A stretch of 64,000 nt of DNA from Alcanivorax sp. 24 (lineage in GTDB: Bacteria; Pseudomonadota; Gammaproteobacteria; Pseudomonadales; Alcanivoracaceae). The notes beneath the pieces are model-generated. The model was not told the DNA's origin. It worked only from the letters and a program-made list of their open reading frames with translations, and searched no databases. The translations under genes and the position numbers were made by a program. The stretch lies in NCBI RefSeq assembly GCF_004360225.1, contig NZ_SNUA01000001.1, positions 248,001-312,000 of the forward strand, read 5' to 3'. This document shows, piece by piece, positions 7,150-16,084 of this stretch (the first letter of the stretch is position 1; every line of letters begins with the position of its first letter).

Positions 7150-8913
7150 ATGCCGGAATACAAAGCGCCGTTGCAGGACATGGCCTTCGTGCTTGGCGAA
7201 TTGACCGATATCGATGGCCTGGCGGCACTGCCGCCGTTTACTGAAGTGTCCCGTGACCTGGCCGAAGCTGTGTTGGATGAGGCCGGCAAACTGGCTTCGT
7301 CGGTGATCGCACCGCTCAACGCCGAGGGCGATCGCCATGGCGTGCGTCTGGAAGCGGATGGCGTGGTCGCCGCTCCCGGCTTTCGCGACGCCTATCAGCG
7401 TTATGTGGACGGCGGTTGGGGCAGTCTGCAGTTCGATCCCGGGTACGGTGGCCAGGGGCTGCCGTTCTCGCTGGCGGTGGCGGTGCAGGAGATGTGGCAC
7501 GCCGCCAATATGTCCTGGGGGCTGTGTCCTCTGTTGTCCCAGGGCGCGGTGGAAGCGATCGCCGCCAACGCCGATGACACGCTCAAAGCCGGCTATCTGC
7601 CGTCCATGGTCAGCGGCGCCTGGAGTGGCACCATGAATCTGACCGAGCCGCAGGCCGGTTCCGACCTGGCGGCGGTGAAGGCGCGGGCGGTGCCGGAAGA
7701 CGATCATTACCGCATCACCGGGCAGAAAATTTTTATCACCTGGGGCGATCACGACATGGCCGACAACATCGTCCATCTGGTGCTGGCCCGTTTGCCCGAT
7801 GCGCCGGAGGGGGTGAAGGGCATCTCCCTGTTCCTGGTGCCCAAGTATTTGCTCAACGAGGACGGCTCTCCGGGCGAACGCAATGATTGCCGGGCCATCT
7901 CGCTGGAACACAAGATCGGCATTCACGCCAGCCCCACCTGCGTCATGAGCTACGGCGACAATGGCGGCGCCATCGGTTACCTGGTCGGCAAGCCCAATCA
8001 GGGACTGGCCTGTATGTTCACGATGATGAACAACGCCCGTCTCACGGTGGGACTGCAGGGCGTGGCCGTCGCTGAACGGGCCTGTCAGCAGGCGCGTGAA
8101 TATTGCCGCGAAAGAGTACAGGGCGTGGCTCCCGGACAGCGTGAGGCGGGGCCGATCATCGGCCATCCGGATGTGCGCCGTATGCTGATGACCATGAATG
8201 CGCTCACCGAGGCGGGGCGCGCGCTGGCCTACGTGGGCTGCGCCGAAGTGGATCGGGTGCACGGTGAAAGCGATCCGCAACGCCGGGCCCGCCATCAGCG
8301 GCGCCTGGATTTGCTCACGCCGCTGGTGAAAGGCTGGTGCACGGAGATGGCCCAGGAAGTCACGTCCCTGAACGTGCAGTGTCATGGCGGTATGGGGTTC
8401 ATCGAGGAAACCGGTGCCGGGCAGTTGTTCCGGGATGCGCGCATCCTGCCGATCTACGAAGGCACCAACGGCATTCAGGCGATGGACCTGGTGGGGCGCA
8501 AGACCTTGCGTGACCGCGGCGTCGCCATGTTCGAGATGCTGGAAGAGATCGACGCGTTCCTGGCCGAGCCGCGTCTGGATAGCGTGCTGGGCCGCGAACG
8601 CAAAGCGCTGTTGGCGGATGCGGTGGTGGCGGTTTCCGACGCCACGGAATTCTTGCTGGGCGCCAGTGACAGCGCCACGCTGCCCGGTGCTATCGCGTTC
8701 CACTATCTGATGTTGAGCGCCACCGTGGTGGCCGCCTGGCAGATGGCCCGTGCGGCGCTGAGCGTGGCGGAAGACGATTCCCCGTTCGCTCGCCGCAAGC
8801 GGCATCATGTTCACTTTTACCTCGAGCAGATATTACCCCGTTATCTGCATCACGCCCGGGCTTTGCGTTTCGGTGACGATACATTGATGGCGCTGCCCGA
8901 AGAGCTGCTGTAA
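7150..8913 (+). CDS. acyl-CoA dehydrogenase, DmdC-like long form
   Basis: A 587-residue flavoprotein of the longer acyl-CoA dehydrogenase type, with an extra C-terminal domain beyond the usual 380 residues. It shows NLTEPQAGSDL (FAD/substrate contact), ITGQKIFITWGDHDM, MMNNARLTVGLQGV and the active-site end FRDARILPIYEGTNGIQ, where the glutamate is the expected catalytic base. This long subgroup includes the 3-methylmercaptopropionyl-CoA dehydrogenase DmdC and many uncharacterised beta-oxidation enzymes. The acyl-CoA ligase at 12.0 kb would make DMSP-derived methylmercaptopropionate one candidate substrate, but ordinary fatty acyl-CoA is at least as likely. It lies 16 bases upstream of the aldehyde dehydrogenase gene. 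Confidence 0.85.
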   Translation: MPEYKAPLQDMAFVLGELTDIDGLAALPPFTEVSRDLAEAVLDEAGKLASSVIAPLNAEGDRHGVRLEADGVVAAPGFRDAYQRYVDGGWGSLQFDPGYGGQGLPFSLAVAVQEMWHAANMSWGLCPLLSQGAVEAIAANADDTLKAGYLPSMVSGAWSGTMNLTEPQAGSDLAAVKARAVPEDDHYRITGQKIFITWGDHDMADNIVHLVLARLPDAPEGVKGISLFLVPKYLLNEDGSPGERNDCRAISLEHKIGIHASPTCVMSYGDNGGAIGYLVGKPNQGLACMFTMMNNARLTVGLQGVAVAERACQQAREYCRERVQGVAPGQREAGPIIGHPDVRRMLMTMNALTEAGRALAYVGCAEVDRVHGESDPQRRARHQRRLDLLTPLVKGWCTEMAQEVTSLNVQCHGGMGFIEETGAGQLFRDARILPIYEGTNGIQAMDLVGRKTLRDRGVAMFEMLEEIDAFLAEPRLDSVLGRERKALLADAVVAVSDATEFLLGASDSATLPGAIAFHYLMLSATVVAAWQMARAALSVAEDDSPFARRKRHHVHFYLEQILPRYLHHARALRFGDDTLMALPEELL

Positions 8914-8929
8914 CCCGCAGGAGAAAACC

Positions 8930-10351
8930 ATGTACATCAACGGTGAATGGATCAACAAGGACAACACCTTCGCGGTGTTCAACCCCGCCACCAACGAGCA
9001 GATCGGTACCGTCGCCGACGCTGACGACGCTGATATCTCGGCGGCCATCGAAGCGGCCAATACCGCCTTCGCGTCCTGGTCCGCCACCACCGCCTATGAA
9101 CGGGCGGCGCTGTTGTACAAGGCCCACGGGCTGATGCTGGCGCGCAAACGGGAGCTGGCGGAATTGATGACCCGCGAGCAGGGCAAGCCCCTCAAGGCGG
9201 CGCTCAACGAAGTGGGTTATGGCGCTGATTTTCTACTGTGGTTCGCGGAGGAAGCCAAGCGCATGTACGGCGAAACCATCCCGTCCGCCCGCGCCAACCA
9301 GCGCTTCTGGGTGCGGCAGCATCCGGTGGGCGTGGTCGGCGCGATCACGCCGTGGAATTATCCGATTTCGATGATCACCCGCAAACTGGCGCCGGCGGTG
9401 GCGGCGGGTTGCACCATCGTGTTGAAACCGGCGGAAGCGACACCGCTGTGCGCCCAGGCCATGTTCGAGATTTTCCATGAGGCCGGCTTCCCGCCGGGGG
9501 TGGTGAATCTGATCACCAAGCAGGATCCGAAGCCGGTGGGTGAGGCGTTCTGCACCCACCCATTGGTGAAGAAAATCACCTTTACCGGCTCCACGCCGGT
9601 GGGCAAATATCTGTCCGGGCTGGCCGGCGGTCATCTCAAGCGGGTTTCCATGGAGCTGGGCGGTCATGCCCCGGCGATCGTCTTCAATGACATGGATCCG
9701 GTGCATGCGGCCAAAGGGTTGTCTCTGGTGAAATTCCTCAACACCGGCCAGGCCTGCATCAGTCCCAATCGCATCTTCGTTCAGCGTGACATCATCGAGC
9801 CGTTCCTGGCGGAGATGAGTAACCGCATCGCCAGGTTGAAGGCCGGCAACGGCATGGAAGAGGGCATCAGCATTGGCCCGTTGATCAATCAGGCGGCCAT
9901 CGACAAGGTGGCCGGACAGGTGGACGACGCGGTGGCCAAGGGCGCCCGCCTGATGCAGGGCGGCGAGCGTCTGTTCGCCGGTGAGGCGGACCGCGGCCAT
10001 TTCTATGCGCCGACCCTGTTGGCGGACGTGACCCCGGAAATGCGCATTTACCGGGAGGAGACGTTCGGCCCGGTGGCGCCGGTGATTCCCTTCGACGACG
10101 AAGAGGAAGTGCTGGCCATGGCCAACGACACCCATTACGGGCTGGCGGCCTACGTGTACACCGAGAAGCTGTCCCGGGCGATTCGCATGTTCGAAGGTCT
10201 GCGGTTCGGCATCATCGGCATCAATGACATCAATCCCACCAGCGCGGCGGCGCCATTCGGTGGTATGAACGAAAGCGGTCTGGGGCGCGAGGGGGCCCGG
10301 GAAGGCTTGCTGGAATATCTGGAAACCAAACTCGGTGGCGTGGCGGTCTGA
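8930..10351 (+). CDS. NAD(P)-dependent aldehyde dehydrogenase, GabD-like
   Basis: A 473-residue ALDH-superfamily enzyme. The general base is Glu242 in MELGGHAP and the nucleophile is Cys276 in FLNTGQACISPNR. The 34-residue spacing matches the superfamily. The NAD site GAITPWNYPISM and the FTGSTPVGKYL segment are present. The overall sequence, including GMNESGLGREGAREGLLEYLETK at the C-terminus, is closest in my reading to succinate-semialdehyde dehydrogenases. Substrate assignment within this superfamily is unreliable from motifs alone. It follows the acyl-CoA dehydrogenase by 16 bases and is followed by a strong terminator, so it likely ends the operon begun at 4928. Confidence 0.8.
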   Translation: MYINGEWINKDNTFAVFNPATNEQIGTVADADDADISAAIEAANTAFASWSATTAYERAALLYKAHGLMLARKRELAELMTREQGKPLKAALNEVGYGADFLLWFAEEAKRMYGETIPSARANQRFWVRQHPVGVVGAITPWNYPISMITRKLAPAVAAGCTIVLKPAEATPLCAQAMFEIFHEAGFPPGVVNLITKQDPKPVGEAFCTHPLVKKITFTGSTPVGKYLSGLAGGHLKRVSMELGGHAPAIVFNDMDPVHAAKGLSLVKFLNTGQACISPNRIFVQRDIIEPFLAEMSNRIARLKAGNGMEEGISIGPLINQAAIDKVAGQVDDAVAKGARLMQGGERLFAGEADRGHFYAPTLLADVTPEMRIYREETFGPVAPVIPFDDEEEVLAMANDTHYGLAAYVYTEKLSRAIRMFEGLRFGIIGINDINPTSAAAPFGGMNESGLGREGAREGLLEYLETKLGGVAV

Positions 10352-10376
10352 CCGCCGGGCAGCCCCGGTTCCGTTG

Positions 10377-10405
10377 AAAGGCCCGCTTTAGCGGGCCTTT
10401 TTATT
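10377..10405 (+). terminator. intrinsic terminator after aldehyde dehydrogenase
   Basis: Perfect 10-base arms AAAGGCCCGC (10377-10386) and GCGGGCCTTT (10391-10400) with a TTTA loop are followed by a T-rich tail. This is a strong Rho-independent terminator for the 4.9-10.35 kb operon. Confidence 0.9.
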
Positions 10406-10419
10406 TTGGGTGTTTTCAC

Positions 10420-10448
10420 TTGATTAAAAAGGTATATATACCTAGTAT
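10420..10448 (+). promoter_or_regulatory. promoter with palindrome in the spacer
   Basis: TTGATT (10420-10425) and TAGTAT (10443-10448) are separated by exactly 17 bases. The spacer is almost filled by the perfect 14-base palindrome AGGTATATATACCT (10430-10443). A second hairpin, TCAGGGG-AAAA-CCCCTGA at 10449-10466, follows directly around the expected transcript start. The promoter faces the permease gene at 10530. Confidence 0.6.
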
Positions 10449-10529
10449 TCAGGGGAAAACCCCTGATTCAAAAAAACGGCATTACCGCCGCATCGATAAC
10501 GCCAATAAAACCGGATAACGGAGAACAAC

Positions 10530-11912
10530 ATGAGTCTGCGAAAGAGAGCGGACGGAGGCGAGCAGCCTTCGGCGCTGGGTTTCCTGAAGCTGCGCATCCC
10601 CTTTGTTCACTACAAACTGGAATTGCCCGACATTCTGCAGGGCGCGATTCTGTGTGTGGTGCCGCTGAGTATTTCCGGCCTGATGACATCGGTGCTGGGT
10701 ATTCCTTTCGAGATTGCCGTGGCTTTCGTGGTGATCAACAACTTCCTGTTCATGCTGCACGGCCATTTCGGTGATCCGGCGGTGTCCGGCTGGATTACCG
10801 CCGGCATTCCCTTGTACGTGGCTTTTCTATCCGGCTACCCGGAAGGGGACGCGCGCATTCTCGCCCTGGTGGCGTTGCAGTTAACGGTGGCGGCGGTGTT
10901 TTTCGCCATGGGCCTGTTCAAGGGGGCGGATGTGCTGGTGCGCAAGATGCCCATGTCATTGAAGGCGGGGATTCTGATCGGCGCCGGCTTTTCCGCGGTG
11001 ATGACCGAGTTCTCCGACACCGGCCGGGTCTGGTCCATGCCGATCACCATTCTGCTCGGGGCCACGCTCGGGTTCTTCATGCTGTTCTCCAGAACGGCGG
11101 CGCCGCTGCGTGAGCGCTACCCGATGTTTCGCTTCATTGCCCAGTACGGTATCGCCGTGCCGTTCCTGATTGCGTATGTGTTCGGCATTCTGATCGGTGA
11201 AGTGCAGGCGCCGAGTCTGCAATGGGGTTGGGTCTCGCTGCCGTTTGGCGAGATGCTCGACAGCTATACCGTGTTCGGCCTTGGCTGGCCGTCTTATCAG
11301 TATTTCCTGGATGCTTTGCCACTGGCGCTGGCCGCCTATGTGATCGCGTTCGGGGATGTACTGGTGATCGACTCTCTGTTTAAAAACGCGGACAAGGTAC
11401 GCAAGGATGAGAAGCTGGTATTCAGCCCGCGCCGCAACAGCATCATCGCCGGTATCCGTAATCTGTTTCACGGGCTGTGCGCGCCTTTCATCAGTCTGTC
11501 CGGGCCGTCCTGGACCGGTGGCCAGGCACTGGTGGTCAATCGCTATATGAATAACGACCGCAAGGCCATGGACAGCTATTGGGGCGGTGCCAACAGCATC
11601 TATTGGGGTATGAGCATCGCGCTTCTGCTGCTGCCGGTGGTGTCGCTGTTCAAGCCGGGTTTGAACATCGGCCTGGCGCTGACCTTACTGATCCAGGGTT
11701 ATCTGTGCGGCTACCTGGCGGTGGAGATGCTCGGCAAGGGCACCAACCTGCAACGCGGTGTGGCGGTGATCGTCGGTGCCATTCTGGCCACCAAGGGCGC
11801 CGCCTGGGGGCTGGGCGCCGGTCTGGTTCTGTGGCTGGTGCTGGAGCGTGACTGGCTGGCTGGCGAAAGCCGCGCCACCGCCGGTGCCGCCGAGCCCGCC
11901 AGCTCTGAATAG
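10530..11912 (+). CDS. multi-pass inner-membrane permease, unassigned
   Basis: A 460-residue protein with about 12-13 hydrophobic segments, a short basic N-terminus and a short alanine-rich C-terminal tail. The layout (helices with broken glycine/proline segments such as GHFGDPAVSGWITAGIPLYVAF, and a central charged loop KNADKVRKDEKLVFSPRRNS) recalls the uracil/xanthine permease and SulP fold. I cannot place it in a named subfamily. It has its own promoter, with a palindrome in the spacer, and lies between the aldehyde dehydrogenase and an acyl-CoA ligase. Import of an organic acid for that pathway is a reasonable but untested guess. Confidence 0.55.
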   Translation: MSLRKRADGGEQPSALGFLKLRIPFVHYKLELPDILQGAILCVVPLSISGLMTSVLGIPFEIAVAFVVINNFLFMLHGHFGDPAVSGWITAGIPLYVAFLSGYPEGDARILALVALQLTVAAVFFAMGLFKGADVLVRKMPMSLKAGILIGAGFSAVMTEFSDTGRVWSMPITILLGATLGFFMLFSRTAAPLRERYPMFRFIAQYGIAVPFLIAYVFGILIGEVQAPSLQWGWVSLPFGEMLDSYTVFGLGWPSYQYFLDALPLALAAYVIAFGDVLVIDSLFKNADKVRKDEKLVFSPRRNSIIAGIRNLFHGLCAPFISLSGPSWTGGQALVVNRYMNNDRKAMDSYWGGANSIYWGMSIALLLLPVVSLFKPGLNIGLALTLLIQGYLCGYLAVEMLGKGTNLQRGVAVIVGAILATKGAAWGLGAGLVLWLVLERDWLAGESRATAGAAEPASSE

Positions 11913-12003
11913 ACCGGATTGTTTCGCGAAAACAACAAAGTGACACCGTAACCCGGCGCCCCGTGATCGGCATGGGGCGCCCTTGATTCAGGAGATTCCG
12001 ATC

Positions 12004-13632
12004 ATGTCCAGCTCGCTTGCTTTCGATGCGGACCTGACGCCCAACGCCGCCAATTTCTCGGCGCTGACACCGCTCACTTTTCTGGCCCGTACCGCGCTGG
12101 CGCATCCCTATCGCACCGCGGTGATTCATGGTCCGGTGCGGCGCACCTGGGGCGAGACTCATCAACGCTGTTTGCGGTTGGCCTCCGCGCTGCGGGCCAT
12201 GGGGGTGGGGCCCGGTGATACCGTGGCGGCATTGCTACCCAATGTACCGGAAATGCTGGAGCTGCATTTCGCCGTGCCGATGCTGGGCGCGGTACTCAAC
12301 ACCCAGAACACCCGCCTGGACGCGGCGTCCATGGCGTTCATGCTGGATCACGGGCAGGCCAAGGTGTTCTTCATCGACCCTGAATTCCATGAGCGAAGCC
12401 GGGAGGCGTTGTCCTGTTGCTCGGTTTCGCCTCTGGTGGTGGATGTGGAGGATCCGACTTTCGAAGGCGGGGAGCGGGTCGGAGAACTGACTTTTGACGA
12501 ACTGCTGGCTCGTGGGCGTGACGACTTTACCTGGCAGGCGCCGGCGGATGAATGGCAGGCGATCACGTTGAACTACACCTCCGGCACCACTGGCGACCCC
12601 AAGGGCGTGGTCTACCATCACCGTGGCGCCTACCTGAATGCCCTGAGCAACATTATTGGGCTGGGGTTGCCCCAGGGCGCGGCGTATCTGTGGACGCTGC
12701 CCATGTTTCACTGCAACGGCTGGTGTTTTCCCTGGGCGGTGACCGCCGTGGCCGGTACCCACGTGTGTCTTCGCCAGCCCCACCCGGAGCCGATTTTTCG
12801 TGCCATCAGCGAGCACAAGGTGACCCATTTCTGCGCCGCCCCGGTGGTGCTGAACATGATGATCAACGCGCCGGAAGAGCAGCGTCGGCCCTTCGATCAC
12901 ACCGTGACCGTGGCCACCGGCGGTGCCGCGCCACCGGCCGCCACCATCGCCGCCATGGAAAACCTGGGGATCAACATTGTCCATTTGTATGGTCTCACCG
13001 AAACCTACGGCCCCAGCCTGGTGTGTGAATTCCAGGACCCGTGGGCGGCGCTGTCCCTGGAAGACAAGGCCGACAAGGTGGCGCGGCAGGGGATTCTGTC
13101 GCTGTCGATGACCGACATGATGGTGGCCGATCCGGAGACGATGACACCGGTACCCCGCAACGGCGTCAGCCTGGGTGAGCTGTTCGTGCGCGGGCACAGC
13201 GTCATGAAAGGCTATCTGAACAACCCCGGAGGCACTGAAAAAGCCTTCGCCGGCGGCTGGTTCCATACCGGTGACCTGGGAGTGTGGCATGAGGACGGTT
13301 ACGTGGAGATCAAGGACCGCTCCAAGGACATTATCATCTCCGGTGGCGAGAACATTTCCACCCTGGAAGTGGAGAGCGTGCTGTACGCCCACCCCGCGGT
13401 GCTGGAAGCCGCGGTGGTGGCCGGCCCTGATCCGCATTGGGGAGAAATTCCCTGTGCCTTCATCGCCTTGAAGAGCGGGCTTTCGGTCAGCGAGGAAGAC
13501 ATCGTCAGCCATTGCCGGGAGGGCCTGGCGGGCTTCAAGTGCCCCAAAAAGGTGTTCTTCGTCGACGAGTTGCCGAAAACCTCCACCGGGAAATTCCAGA
13601 AACACGTGTTGCGCGAGCAACTCAGCGCCTGA
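12004..13632 (+). CDS. acyl-CoA ligase (AMP-binding), DmdB-like
   Basis: A 542-residue adenylate-forming enzyme. It has the phosphate-binding loop YTSGTTGDPKGV (about 191-202), the aromatic-rich MFHCNGWCFPW segment, HLYGLTETYGP, GWFHTGDLGVWHEDGYVEIKD cut by the hinge KDRSKD, and the C-terminal lysine motif KTSTGKFQK. The medium-length subgroup with FHCNGWCFPW includes 3-methylmercaptopropionyl-CoA ligase (DmdB) and medium-chain fatty acyl-CoA ligases. The start at 12004 has AGGAG upstream. A TTG at 11983 lies before that site. It is followed by a strong terminator. Confidence 0.85.
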   Translation: MSSSLAFDADLTPNAANFSALTPLTFLARTALAHPYRTAVIHGPVRRTWGETHQRCLRLASALRAMGVGPGDTVAALLPNVPEMLELHFAVPMLGAVLNTQNTRLDAASMAFMLDHGQAKVFFIDPEFHERSREALSCCSVSPLVVDVEDPTFEGGERVGELTFDELLARGRDDFTWQAPADEWQAITLNYTSGTTGDPKGVVYHHRGAYLNALSNIIGLGLPQGAAYLWTLPMFHCNGWCFPWAVTAVAGTHVCLRQPHPEPIFRAISEHKVTHFCAAPVVLNMMINAPEEQRRPFDHTVTVATGGAAPPAATIAAMENLGINIVHLYGLTETYGPSLVCEFQDPWAALSLEDKADKVARQGILSLSMTDMMVADPETMTPVPRNGVSLGELFVRGHSVMKGYLNNPGGTEKAFAGGWFHTGDLGVWHEDGYVEIKDRSKDIIISGGENISTLEVESVLYAHPAVLEAAVVAGPDPHWGEIPCAFIALKSGLSVSEEDIVSHCREGLAGFKCPKKVFFVDELPKTSTGKFQKHVLREQLSA

Positions 13633-13645
13633 TTTTCCCTGCGTT

Positions 13646-13674
13646 CTTCCGGGGGCTCCCCCCGGAAGTTTTTT
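13646..13674 (+). terminator. intrinsic terminator after acyl-CoA ligase
   Basis: Perfect 10-base arms CTTCCGGGGG (13646-13655) and CCCCCGGAAG (13659-13668) with a three-base loop are followed by TTTTTT. It closes the ligase transcript. Confidence 0.9.
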
Positions 13675-13772
13675 CTATTCGGGATCCCCCGGTCAGGTCA
13701 TGAAAGCACTGACTTCCAACGCCTCTCTTTAAAGAACCCTGTCAGTCCGAAATCTGCCCGTTAGCACTTACC

Positions 13773-13802
13773 CATCCCCAATTTGGGGGATGTGGATTTT
13801 TT
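13773..13802. promoter_or_regulatory. palindrome with T-tract before lipoprotein gene
   Basis: CATCCCC (13773-13779) and GGGGATG (13786-13792) form a 7-base dyad followed by TGGATTTTTTT. It could be a terminator-like attenuator or the binding site of one of the nearby LuxR regulators. It lies about 95 bases upstream of the lipoprotein start, past the ligase terminator, so it is not needed to end that transcript. Confidence 0.45.
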
Positions 13803-13885
13803 TCAGCATGGCTACCTTGCTTTGGGCTAATGGAGGACAAGGCGATAAACGCTGCCATTGGTGGAACTAGAATGAGGGACGGGGA

Positions 13886-15958
13886 ATGATGACAAAGAGC
13901 TGGTTCATACGGAGTGCGTTGGCGATGGGGGTTGCGGCGGTACTGTCCGCCTGTGGTGGTGGGGGAAGCAGCAATCCGCCGGCCAGTGATACCGGGGGCT
14001 CAGGGATGAAAATGTCCGGGGCTGCGGTGAAAGGGCCGCTGGCCAATGCGCCTGTCATGGCCTATCGAATTGATGTGGCCGTGGGAAATTTACAGGGCGC
14101 CAGCGTCGGCGAAACGCGCACCAGTCAGCAGGCGGCCATCGACGGTTTGACACTGAAACCAGTGGAGGCTCCTTTTCTTCTGGTGATCACCGTTGACGGC
14201 GAAACCACGGACCTGTCCACCGATGACGGCAGTGCCGCCATGCAGACACTGAAAACAATAGTGACTCAATCGCAATTAAGCGGAAATCAGCCGGTTTATG
14301 CCACACCGATGACTACCATGGTGGTTGAGCTTCTGAGCGAGAAAGAGCTCACTACGGAAAACTTCGATAGCGAACTGGTTGCCGCTCAGGCGCAAGTCGC
14401 CACGGCGCTGGGATTTGGTATCGACCCTACTCTGAATCTGTTTGAAACACCCCCTCTTTATGTATCGGGTATGGAGGAAGCGGATTATTCCTCTGTCGTG
14501 AAATACCGCATGGCGAATGAGGCCTTGGTCGCGGTTGCCACGGGAATTGGAAGTAGAACAAGTACGCCGGCGTCCTCCGATGCGGTCATCGCCATGTTGG
14601 CGGAGGACGTCAGTGATGGTGTTGCGGATGGGGAGGCGGATGGTGTCGCCATCTCCGGGTTTTCCGGTACCAACGTGGTGGATGATCTGAGCCAGGACCT
14701 GAGCATGGTTAAGGTGCCGGGTACCGATACTTTTATCAGTGACCTGGAAGATTTGCTGGCATCAGAAACAGAACAAACCGGAGTAGAGGTGAATCCTCCC
14801 GAGGATCTGGATGAAACCGTGGAAAACCCGGATCTGGAAGTGGATAGCGATCTGGATGGCCACCTTGACAGCGCGGACAACTGTCCTTCCGTCGCCAATC
14901 CGGACCAGGCGGATGAGGATGCAGATGGTACAGGCGATGCCTGTGACCAGGACAGGGACAACGATGAAATCCTGGACCATGAAGACAACTGCCCGGAAAC
15001 GCCGAATTTCAACCAGGAAGATGGCGATAACGATGGTATCGGAAATGCCTGTGACCTGGACGCCGACAACGATGGCATTGTGGACGCCGAAGATAATTGC
15101 CCGGCAATCCCCAATGCCAGTCAGTTGGACACCGACAGCGATGGCCAGGGTGATGTGTGTGATAGCGACGATGATGGGGACGGTGTTGCCGACACCTCAG
15201 ACAACTGCCGCCTGACCCCCAATGCCAGTCAGATCGACGACAACAGCAATGGCACGGGGGATGCCTGTGAGCAGGATACCGATGAGGACGGCGTGATCGA
15301 TGACCTGGATAACGCGCCCAATGACCCGAACCCGGGCCAGGAAGATTTTGACAATGATGGCGTAGGGGATGTGGCCGATGACGACATCGATGGTGACGGC
15401 CTGGCCAACGCTCAGGATCCGAACGATTTTGACCCTGATTCGGATGATGACGGGATTGAGGATGGTATTGATCCGGCTCCTTCCAATAGCACCACCACGC
15501 TGAACCTGACAATTACCGAGACACTGTCAGCCTATACACCAGGTGAAGAGCTGACTTACTACCACGACCCGGAAAATGACCCCACCAACCGGGCCATTAT
15601 GCAGTGCCATATTGATGGTCAGATTGGTGATTCCGAGAGCTTTGGTGAAACATGGCGCCTTTATGCTGACAGTGGAAATTTCACTATCGATGGTGAAAGC
15701 GCAGGGAGCTACGACAAGGCTGATCGTTCTATTTCCACCAGCGGCGCGGACCCCAAGGAAGTGATTTACCAAGGGTGCAATGGTGTTGGCGACTGCGTTA
15801 CCCAGTGGGCCGAAGTGGAGTTTGACTGGAATGCAACCTATAACCCAGGCGAATCCCCCAAGATCACAGGCTCGATTGATGTCACCGAAACCTGGACGTG
15901 GGATCTCAACAGCGAAGAAAGTGTTTGCCATTACACCCTGAACTTTACGGCAGACTAA
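13886..15958 (+). CDS. lipoprotein with thrombospondin type-3 repeats
   Basis: A 690-residue predicted outer-surface lipoprotein. The signal peptide ends in the lipobox VLSAC (lipidated Cys23), followed by a GGGGSSNPP linker. Residues about 40-300 form a globular domain without recognisable motifs. Residues about 317-530 contain thrombospondin type-3 calcium-binding repeats, with many DxDxDG loops and regularly spaced DNC and GDAC cysteines. The C-terminal about 150 residues form a Cys-containing, beta-rich domain. Base composition is visibly less GC-rich than its neighbours. It is alone on the plus strand, opposite three LuxR regulators. Similar lipoproteins are often cell-envelope or adhesion factors, but the function is unknown. 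Confidence 0.8.
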   Translation: MMTKSWFIRSALAMGVAAVLSACGGGGSSNPPASDTGGSGMKMSGAAVKGPLANAPVMAYRIDVAVGNLQGASVGETRTSQQAAIDGLTLKPVEAPFLLVITVDGETTDLSTDDGSAAMQTLKTIVTQSQLSGNQPVYATPMTTMVVELLSEKELTTENFDSELVAAQAQVATALGFGIDPTLNLFETPPLYVSGMEEADYSSVVKYRMANEALVAVATGIGSRTSTPASSDAVIAMLAEDVSDGVADGEADGVAISGFSGTNVVDDLSQDLSMVKVPGTDTFISDLEDLLASETEQTGVEVNPPEDLDETVENPDLEVDSDLDGHLDSADNCPSVANPDQADEDADGTGDACDQDRDNDEILDHEDNCPETPNFNQEDGDNDGIGNACDLDADNDGIVDAEDNCPAIPNASQLDTDSDGQGDVCDSDDDGDGVADTSDNCRLTPNASQIDDNSNGTGDACEQDTDEDGVIDDLDNAPNDPNPGQEDFDNDGVGDVADDDIDGDGLANAQDPNDFDPDSDDDGIEDGIDPAPSNSTTTLNLTITETLSAYTPGEELTYYHDPENDPTNRAIMQCHIDGQIGDSESFGETWRLYADSGNFTIDGESAGSYDKADRSISTSGADPKEVIYQGCNGVGDCVTQWAEVEFDWNATYNPGESPKITGSIDVTETWTWDLNSEESVCHYTLNFTAD

Positions 15959-15975
15959 GGAAGCCAATAACCCAC

Positions 15976-16074
15976 CGTCATCCCGGGCTCGCCCCGGGAT
16001 CTCACGCCGTTGGCAGAGTGTTTGGAACGTCTGCGATGGTTTAAGAGAGGCTCCGGGGCAAGCCTGGAGTGACG
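15976..16074. repeat. second dispersed repeat family, inverted arms
   Basis: The arms at 15976-16003 (starting CGTCATCCCGGGCT) and 16047-16074 (ending GGAGTGACG) are inverted copies matching at about 22 of 28 positions, with a 43-base middle. A related short pair occurs at 16959-17002. It lies between the convergent lipoprotein and LuxR genes, where it may also act as a bidirectional terminator. Confidence 0.6.
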
Positions 16075-16084
16075 AAGGGAAGTG

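Noticed and set aside
4928-13632. Complete DMSP demethylation pathway
   Set aside because: DmdB-like and DmdC-like enzymes alone do not prove it. DmdA and a DmdD/AcuH-type hydratase are not seen, and both enzyme families include ordinary fatty-acid enzymes.
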